From Irineochytrium annulatum (Eukaryota; Chytridiomycota; Chytridiomycetes; Chytridiales; Chytridiaceae), in NCBI GenBank assembly GCA_027600665.1, contig JADGJL010000062.1, positions 1-49,903 on the forward strand: DNA of 49,903 nt. The letters run 5' to 3'. Position numbers and translations under genes: made by a program. This document shows positions 41,653 through 49,903 of this stretch, piece after piece; positions within the stretch are counted from its first letter, which is position 1, and each line of letters begins with the position of its first letter. The notes under the pieces were generated by a model. It was not told the DNA's origin. It worked only from the letters and a program-made list of their open reading frames with translations, and did not search any database.

Positions 41653-44600
41653 ATGATCTCCAATGTCCGGACGCGGTCCGTCGCCCTTCACGATGAGGAC
41701 GACTCAGAGCCGGATCCGGCCGCGCTCAAGGCCCTATGCGAAGCCGCTAACAGGGCAGAGAAGCTGATGACGGCGGCGTACCCGGGCGCTGGCGTCGGCC
41801 CGTCCATCAACCATCCACCAGCGGGGGCGCCTTTCAAATCCCCGGCTCCCCGCGCCATCTCAAGGAACGTGTCAATGCTTGCCTCCTCACCGCTGTCTCC
41901 GATCAAGTTCAGATCGCCCAAGAAGATGGCGCCACCCCCAGCAGCAGCCGACGTTGGAAAAGGCCGGACTGTCGCGGCTGTGCCGGAGCACGAGGAGATC
42001 TTGGACGAGTTCTCGGATGACGGCGAGGCTTTGGGGTGCCGGACGAAAAGGAGGAGGGAGCCAGGCGCGCTCGAGGGCCTCACGTCGCTAGTGACGACGA
42101 GGAAGGCTGCGGGAATTGATGGCCGAAACGAGAGGGAGGTTCAGACGTCTGAAACGACCGAGGGGGAGTGCAAGGTCGGCGATGGCAGGGACCACGCAAC
42201 ATTCAGCCGGCCTAAACGCCTCCGGCTCCACGGGGCCGTCATCTTGCCACCGGCGAGGGTCAACTTCCCAATTATGAAACCCCCCGCGCCTTGTTTTAAG
42301 ACCGCCGCACCGGTGGCGGTACCAGGGACATCAGGCCGCGCGCCGCCCGCACGCATCAACTCGGAACCCGTGTTCGTGCGGTCCGCGGGCGAGAAGGGCA
42401 TGTGGACGACGAAATACAGACCGAGGATATACGATGAGATCATGGGCAACCGGACGCAAGTTGAAAAGCTCGCCAAATGGCTGAGGGCATGGTGAGGACA
42501 CCCTCGTTCACGTCCAATTTTGCAAAGAGACTCGTCTGAACTCGCAATTCAGGCAACCGAGCAACACGGCCCCGAAACAAATGCCCAAAGACGCGCCCGG
42601 CGCCGCCCGCGCGATCCTGATTTCGGGCGCCCCCGGCGTGGGCAAAACGACGGCCGCACATCTCGTGGCCCGGTTAGAAGGGTATGATGTCGTGGAGCTG
42701 AACGCAAGCGACGCCAGGTCAAGCAAGACGGTCAAGGCCTTCGTGGGCGGGCTTACGGGGTGTCATACGTTGACGGCGTTCCGGAATCGCAGCGATGCAG
42801 AGGGCCGAAAATGCGCAAAGAGGCCCGCGGTACTGATTATGGATGAGGTGGACGGCATGTCACCCGGAGACAGGGGTGGGATTGGGGAGCTCATTAGGAT
42901 GATTAAGGGGACAAAGGTACCGATCATTTGCATTTGCAACGATCGGCAGAGTAGTAAGCTCCGGGCTTTGGCGGGTTTCTGTTTTGATCTGAGATTTTTG
43001 AGGTGAGGCGCGAGTATCTGTCGGCTGCGTGGTTCGGTGCCAATTAATATTTCTTTTAGACCCCAAACGCATGAGATCGAATCGAAGATCAAGAAGATTT
43101 GTGAGCGGTACTTTATTACCGTGATTTTTATCTGTAGAACAATGTTTCTTAACTGCAAAATTTTGTCAGAGAAGGCCTCGCCATCAAGCCGGCCGTAATC
43201 GACATACTCCTGAGGTCAACACAAGGCGACATACGTCAAATTTTGACGATGCTAGAGCATTACTCCCTGACGGGCCTACAGCTCGGCTTCGAAGGCTCGA
43301 AAGAGCTGTAAGTTGGTCATTCTGGCGTCATATTACCTCTTCACATTCTGCTTTCGCGATAGTTGCTGAAAACACCGTGCTTTCAGGTCGAAGCAATCGG
43401 AGAAGAATTTGACAGCAAATCTTTGGGATCTCAGTGGTAAGCTGCTGGGAAAGGAAACTTTCCGCGGAATGAGCTTCGAAGACAAGCTTGATATTTACTA
43501 TCGGGATCACTCCGGCACGCCGTTGATGATACAAGTCAGTGGATAGTTAACGGTTGTGCGTTAATCCGGCGAGTAGGAGAATATCATCAAAATGGATCCA
43601 TCCATGTCGGGGGATGTCGACGTCACCTCGGCGATAGGCGCAATGCGACTTCTCTCTGCTGCCGCGGACGCCTGTCGCGATGGGGATCTTATTGACACTT
43701 CAATGCGAAGGTATGGCCCGTTGAAAGGCGAACATTAGGCTAAGTGGAAATGTAGAAACAACGACTGGTCTCTGATGCCCGTCCACGGGGTGATGTCGAC
43801 CGTTAAGCCCTCCTTCTTTGTCCACGGCGCCGTGCAAGGCAGCCACGCCAGTCGCTCTAACCACGGACTCCTGGACTTCCCGGCCTGGTTTGCCCACAAC
43901 AACGCCCACTCCAGATTCAAGCGTGTCCTCATCGACCTCGCGGCTCGGATCATCAACGTTAGCAGGGCCGACACCCGATCGATTCGGGAGGACTACGTGC
44001 CGCACCTCGCCGAGAGAGTCACGAGGCCGGTGGTGTACAGCGGCGAGGATGTGCAGGGGTTAATAAAGGGGTATGGGATTGATTGCGAGCTGAGGGAAGG
44101 ACTTATCGGGCTGGGCGTGGGACGGGGCGCGAAGGAGAATCTGCTGGATGGCGTTGAGTACAAGGCGAAGGGCCCGTTTTTTAGAAGGTAAATAGTTCGT
44201 CGAGTGCGGTCTGTTCTGCCCAGACTGAGTGGTTTGGTGGCCCTTGTGAAGATACAGACCCGTTGGCCCGCCGCAGCCCCGTCGGAAGTGCCTCCCACGA
44301 AACACGACGGCATCCCTGAAGTATGCGCGGGCGTCGACCTTGGACGCGACCCCAGACTTTGAAGACGCGGTCGAGCTTGAACCGGAGTTGGACGAGGATG
44401 ATGAAGGTTTGGAGTTGACGAAGGATAGCAAAGACTCGGAAGAGACGGTTCAAAAGGCGAAGGGGTCTCAGAACGGCGGAGGCAGGAAGACCGCCACGAA
44501 GAGCACGCGTGGGAGGGGAGGGAAAGCGGTAGCGTCTTTGGGGAGGGGAGCTGCGAAGGCAGGCGCCGGCTGGAAGCAGAAGCTAGAACGTACTGAGCCG

Positions 44601-44855
44601 GCAGTACCGACAAAGAAGGCGACGTCGAAGAAGGGGACTGGAGACGCTGAGCCGGCGGTACCGAAGAAGAAGGCGGTCGGTAGGATCGCACGGAAGAGAA
44701 AGACTACTGAGGAGCCAAAGGTGATGGAACCTGTCGCGCCAACGGCCGGCGACGTCATTGAGGCTGCCGATGTGGGTACTGATGGGGGTGGTAACAAGAA
44801 GAAAAGGATTCAGCTGATGAAGGTTCCACTTGCTGGAGAACAGAACACTTTCTAA
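41653..44855 (+). CDS. RFC1: Replication factor C large subunit (RFC1), clamp loader
   Basis: RFC1 is the largest of five subunits loading PCNA. ATG 41653 opens a long disordered region, then WTTKYRPRIYDEIMGNRTQV begins the RFC homology. The AAA+ motifs are GAPGVGKTT (Walker A), VELNASDARSSKT (RFC1 box), LIMDEVDGM (Walker B) and PIICICNDRQSSKLRAL. The lid region continues (IKPAVIDILLRSTQGDIRQI), then the RFC1-specific C-terminal domain (PLMIQENIIKMDP ... SFFVHGAVQGSHASRSNHGL ... FPAWFAHNNAHSRFKR). The last exon, joined as GPFFRR/PVGPPQPRRK, is acidic and then Lys/Arg-rich with PKKKAVGRIARKRK, a nuclear localisation signal. The BRCT domain usual at the N-terminus was not found; an unresolved 5' exon could hold it. 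About 900 residues. Confidence 0.93.
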
Positions 44856-44928
44856 CTGTTTTGCTTGCTTTAACCTGTATATATCGTAGATATACCATGT
44901 ATTGTTGCAAATCGTGTGTGCCTCAACC

Positions 44929-44934
44929 AATAAA
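44929..44934 (+). terminator. AATAAA polyadenylation-like signal of RFC1
   Basis: Lies 74 nt after the RFC1 stop, in the convergent gap before the GAR-domain gene stop. Confidence 0.5.
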
Positions 44935-45069
44935 TACAAATGTTTACTGGCGTAAGAAATACGACTAGGTGCATCAGCTTATGAACAAAAATACTCGACC
45001 ACAATAAATAGGTGATAGGCGTGAGAAAAGTCAAAAGTGTTTACAAAGATACACGCAAAGGCGCTAAGG

Positions 45070-48000
45070 CTACGACCTTCTGTCCCCACTACTCCCAATA
45101 GCCCGGTAAAAGCTGAGAGAGTAAGGATTTTTCGTCTCGCCTGGTTCCAACATCACCTCCCGCAGGGACCGCGAACCCTCCCTCCTCATCTCCTGACCGG
45201 CCTTAATGCCCTCTGCTCTACCCGTCTGCTCCCCGGGCGCATGCGGCGGAGGAGATGTTGCCGCATCAGCGCGCTGAGAGAATGATCTCACGTTCGGAAT
45301 GGAGGCCTCCAACGTCGAGTGATCCTTCAAGAACAGGGCAAGATCCTGCCATCCTCCGCCGACTCGTACCATTACAAGACCTGGCCGCACGACGCGACAA
45401 TAGCATAGCCTTGGCATCAGATCGCCGAACCAATAGCTCGACTTTCCTTCCCCGGCGGGCACCACCTTAATGATCATCGGGCACTCGTTTACAACATGCG
45501 CTACCTCAACATCCAAAGGGTCGGAAGGATTCGGAACTAGAAGAATGCGATTAATATGCATCACAACAGGTCAAGTAGCTACATACCGTAGTGATTTGGA
45601 GTTGGCAGGAGAATCTTAATCGGCAAGCCCGAGCTCTTGCTCTGGAGGTGAAGGGGCGAGTGCCTTCCCTGCGTCGGCGAACTTGACGTAAGAGACCCAG
45701 GCGAAGGCGTTCGAATCGGGCTTGGGCTCTTCCCATAAAGGCCCGCAGCGCCAGCCATTCCCCCACTTGGTGAATGAATAGCCAGACGCGGAATCGAGCT
45801 CTTCGTCGCCGCGGCACTCGCTGCAGCGAGGGATCGCTTCTCTTTCGCTCGTCTCCTAACCTCCCCAACCACGTTTGACTTGAGGAAGGTCATCGACTTC
45901 CACTTCCGGACCAGTTCCTGATACCGCGCCTCCAACTTTGACCCGCGCGTGGAAGCCTCTATCGCCTCAAGTTGGCTTTTGATCTCGTCGTCGTACCAGT
46001 TAAAGGTTGACTCGAGTTCGGCGGCCGTTTGCTCCAGCTCCGCAACGGTCGCCTGCTTAACAGGCACACCGGAGGCTGGCGGCGACGACGGCGTCGGCGT
46101 CCTTGGCACCGCCGCAGCCGATCGTTGGAGGAACTTGGCAAACTCCGCCTGCGTCCTCATACACTCGTCCACCGCCCTTCGGATCTCCTTCTGCTTCGCG
46201 GCGTCCTGCGAGTCCTTACGCTCCCTCCCTATCCAGGCCGAGAGCGCACCGAACTCGTCTGTAAGCTCCTTCTGCGTCGTCATATACCTGCCCCGCTCGG
46301 CGACCGTCAGGGCCAGGGTAGTCGCCTTCTCCCGGAGCTCCGTCAGTCTCGGATGAACGATACCGTCCAGCTCGCCATCCAGCTCTTGGAGAACCGTCGC
46401 GGATTCTACATCTGACGCCTGCTTCGAGGAACCTCCAGCAACGAGAGCAAGTCGGAATCGAATTTCCTCCAGCAGTTTCTTCACCGCGTCAGCAGAACGT
46501 CCAAACTCGATTTCCCTTCCCCTAGCGGCGGAGGACCCTCGCAGTCCCGATACGAGCGACTCCAACGCGTCCCGTGCATGAAGGACTTGATTTAACTTGA
46601 TATGAGCAGCTTGCCGCAGACGCTCCGCCTCGTCCTCTCCATCGCCGGCAAGGAAGTTATCGCATAGCTTCATAAAGGAGGTGAGCGAATCCTTAAAGCC
46701 CTCAAGCCGTTCTTCCAACTCCTCCACCTCTTGAAGAATGTCCTCATCGATCTCTCCGCTGTCTGGAACTTCCATCATCCGCTTCTCTCGCTCTAACAGC
46801 GCCGCCGCGGCGGAGCTCGCCGAGTACAGCCATGTGAGGAGGTCGGCGGCATCCCGGTCCAACGCATAAAGCCTTTTCATGCGCTCGTTCCGTCGTCCTT
46901 GGTGAATTAAGCTAAATCGCACATGTTCCAATGCTGCCGAAACTTCGCCAGAAAGAGGGCCGGCCGCCACGCTATCGACCTCGTCAAAAGCGCATGTCCG
47001 GGTCGCGATACCGAGAACTTCTTCTCGGATTTGCTGAAGCTCTGACGTCAAAACGGATGTCACTTTCCCCGACTCATGCATCGCCGCGAGAACTGCTCTG
47101 CTAACACCAGACTCGGCGCCTTCCATAATCTCGCCGAGCAGATACTTCAGAACATCACCAAATGAACCAACGCGGTCCAACCGGTTCAGGGCTTCGGAGG
47201 ACCAGGTCAACGCACGCTCAAGCCTTCCTTGATCATCAAGACGCTCACGCCGCCTTCTGCTGATCTCATCACTTCGCTCAGATGCCTCAGCCTCGACGTC
47301 GGACAGATGATCAGTGAAATTTTCGACACGGGCTCTCCACGACGACAAGTTCGCAATATCCGATGCATCCCCAACGGCTAGAGACGTCGTCGAGGGGCGA
47401 CGGGCATTGCGGCGGGACGGGAATTCAGCACTAAACATGCCGCCGTTTTCGCGGTGGCCGAAGGGAGACACGCCATCGACAGGGGAGATGGGGCCAGCGC
47501 TGCCCCGCCTCCGACGTCCTTCGGTCGCAACGGTGGCGTTGAGGGCATCAAACTGCTTTCGTAAGTCAGACGCTCGCGCAACTATTTCCAGTAGCTCGTC
47601 ATCATCCACATTTTCGTCCTCATTGCGAAGTAGACGATTTGTAAGACCAGATAACTGTACTTCGAGTAGGCCTAACTGCGTGTGCCACTAAAAGGTGTTA
47701 GAAAACTTTGCGGGCAGCAATCTACGGCATACATGATAGTATCGAGAAGCCAAATCCAAACCACTCTTCTCGTCACTAGCCAACCGAAGGGCCTCTCTGT
47801 ACGCACTCCTCAGTCCCTCTATCCGCCGGCCTAAGGCATCTTTCATCAGAACCCGCCCCGCGCCTCTCAGATTCACAACACACTGCTCGTCCACCCGCGC
47901 AAACAGCGCCTCTGCCTCATCCATCTTCTCGTTCAAGACAGATTGCAATACGCGCTCCGTCTCCATATGGTCCTGCATCCAGCTCCGAATGTTCTGCGAG

Positions 48001-49903
48001 TCGATTGAGTCCTGCCCCGTGATGACGAGATGCCCACCAACGGACGACGGCGTCTGAGGCCTGGCGTACTCGTGCGGGCCTTCGACGGATTCCGGTGACG
48101 AGATGAACATGCGATTTCGGAGCACCGACACGAGCTCCTCCGCCAGCGGCTCGGCGTTGCTGACTACAATCACGAACCGGTCGACGCTGCGGCTAAGCAG
48201 GAACAGACCTGACTTCTGTTCCTCAAATGTCTTCTGCAACCGCAACAACGAACTCCGGATCGGTGCCTCCTGCGCAGAAATTACCTCGCCTGCGAGCCCA
48301 TCATCCGCCGACAGCCTCTCCATGATCACGTGCCCATCGCTTAATAACCGATCGACCACATCCTCCAACATGATGACGTCATCCTCCCACCGCCTGACGA
48401 CCATGTCCACGTCCTTGCCGAAAGACTCCAGCAGCAACGGCGTCGCGTTGTCCCCTCCGACATCTTCGGCGTTGTCTCCCGGTTCTGATAAGACGGCCGA
48501 CCAACCCTCCCCGCTCTCCAATCGAGACAAAGTCTCAGACAAGCTGTGATTACGGATCGCGAGGCCTTTCTTCAACCAGCCAAGAATCTCCTCGCGCGCC
48601 TTCAGCTGCATCCTGACGTGTCCGCTCATCTTAACGACTGAACTCTGTACATTCTGCAAATCTTTAAAACGAGCTTCCGCGAGGCGAGCGATGCTATCGC
48701 GGTTATTGTTGGCCAAAATGTCGCCCCTCGCAGCCTCTAGTTTAGCAACCGTTGCATTTGCCGACGCAAGGGACATGTCATGTGCACCAAACGCACCGAG
48801 CCGCTCGGAGCAATGACGATAGTATGTGGCCACTTTGCTTTCAAACTGCTTTCCGTTGATCGAGTTGATGAGCATACCGGCTTCGACCTTGGCGGCCTTG
48901 TCGATCGCCCCGACCGCTTTGTCAATCACCTCAAACAATTCAGCGGCGTCGCTTGCTAGTCGGAAGAATCTGACACGCAGAGATTAAGACCCAGGGAAGC
49001 ACCGGCTACAAAAAATGTAAGAAAGGCCTACCGATCCGCAGCGGTCTTCCGCTCTCTCAAGGCATTCACGTCCTCCGTGCAAGCTTCCAGAGCCACAAAC
49101 ACCGTCTCATACAGCGCAGACAGATAAACCGTGATCCCGTCCACCTCCTTCGAGCTCATCGTCGCTAACGGGTGCCTACAGAGCTCATCGATAGAGGGTA
49201 GGATCAAAGCGATGTCCCTCCTCGATCCTGCGACCTTGCTTTCCCTCTCGGCGACAATCTCCTCCAACGCCTCAATGGTCAACGTATCCCCAGCCGCTAT
49301 TGCCTGCTTGCATTCCGCGGTCACGCGGAGGTGCTCGACCATCCGACTCTGCAGCTCGACAGCGCGCTCGCACAAGGGCAGCGCGGCCCGCACAACCTCG
49401 TCAATCGCCTGCGCGCGAAGCCTGATCTGCGTCGATCGGCTCTTGACGCGGTCGACGACGAAATCGTCCGCGGCGCCGGACGATGCTATCAGCGTCGGCG
49501 ACGTGAACACGGCGCTTTGCTGCGATCGCTTCGGGATCTTCATCCAATCCCTTAGAATCCTCACGATTTTCTCCGTAACCTCCTCAGACCTCTCCAGCTT
49601 CGGCACGAACGCCAACAACCTATCGCTCAACACCCGATACTTCCCACTCAGAAACTCCGGCGCGTACTCTACGACCTCCGCCTCAACCTCCACCCTCATC
49701 TCCTCCACCTCCTTCTCCATCTCCACAAACCCGCTCATTTCCAACCTCGTCAGAACGACATCAACGCACACCCTCGCCAACCGCTCCGCCGTCTCCTCTA
49801 GCCCCTCGCCGACGCTACGATCGGCAACACTTTAACCTTGACATCCCTCACCCTCCCGACAAGCCAAACAACCGTCGCGACCACCTCCCCAGCCACATCC
49901 TCC
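45070..49903 (-). CDS. Long helical cytoskeletal protein with C-terminal GAR (GAS2-related) domain, partial
   Basis: The C-terminal exon encodes DPLDVEVAHVVNECPMIIKV, then SYWFGDLMPRLCYCRVVR and VMVRVGGGWQDLALFLKDHS, the GAR domain that binds microtubules in GAS2 and spectraplakins. The exon is joined as HY/VPNPSD across GTATGTAGC...TTCTTCTAG. Upstream, more than 1,300 residues are almost entirely charged alpha-helix with spectrin- or Kar9-like composition (for example LRKQFDALNATV, LKAREEILGWLKKGLAIRN, RLRAQAIDEVVRAALPLCER). A Ser/Pro-rich, basic linker lies just before the GAR domain. Internal exon borders are near 47690 and 48940-49027. At the right edge (about 49800-49830) the frame changes: the outer piece reads EDVAGEVVATVVWLVGR, so the gene continues beyond the window. 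Likely role: linking microtubules to the cortex or actin. Confidence 0.8.

Noticed and set aside
1..49903. tRNA, rRNA or other structured RNA genes
   Set aside because: No tRNA-like A/B box with a foldable cloverleaf and no rRNA-like block was recognised by eye; a tRNA or covariance-model scan would be decisive.

Overview
The window looks like nuclear DNA of an early-diverging, probably zoosporic (chytrid-like) fungus. Genes on both strands are cut by many short introns, mostly about 40-85 nt, with GT/AG ends and CTAAC- or CTGAC-like branch sites. Gene density is high. Fungal housekeeping genes (SAR1, PEX13, BLM10, SPT20, RFC1) lie beside families usually missing or rare in yeasts (a coilin-type Tudor domain, a GAR domain, a Rap/Rsr1-type Ras). 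The placement is an inference from gene content and intron style, not from a marker gene. Splice models were read by eye. Where reading frame and family similarity agree across a junction I treat it as good; starts and small terminal exons are the weakest part.

Layout. 0-12 kb holds housekeeping genes: SAR1 GTPase (COPII budding), a glyoxalase-II-like metallo-hydrolase, a SEL1L/Hrd3-type ERAD membrane protein, a Ras-like GTPase ending in CTIL, an LRR protein, and the peroxisomal import protein PEX13. 12-13.4 kb is a decayed copy of a nucleotide-sugar-transporter gene, itself split by a ~331-bp insertion that looks like a small transposon.

13.7-37.1 kb is enriched for glycan and secretory-pathway genes: two paralogous type II membrane proteins with a bulb-lectin segment and a glycosyltransferase-like domain (opposite strands), an acyltransferase-3 membrane enzyme, a GT77/Nucleotid_trans-type glycosyltransferase, a single gene that appears to fuse a nucleotide-sugar transporter to a DUF3405-like glycosyltransferase, a second SLC35/TPT-type transporter, and a TM9SF protein. 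The proteasome activator BLM10/PA200 and a coilin-like protein sit among them. Together the glyco-genes could import activated sugar into the Golgi, transfer it, acylate the product and sort the enzymes; no substrate can be named from sequence.

37.5-49.9 kb holds SPT20 (SAGA subunit), a single-pass receptor-like protein with a cytosolic SAM domain, RFC1 (clamp-loader large subunit), and a long helical protein with a C-terminal GAR (microtubule-binding) domain that runs off the right edge. The main discovery candidates are the transporter-glycosyltransferase fusion and the locus around it, then the LIM-like/coilin-Tudor protein.
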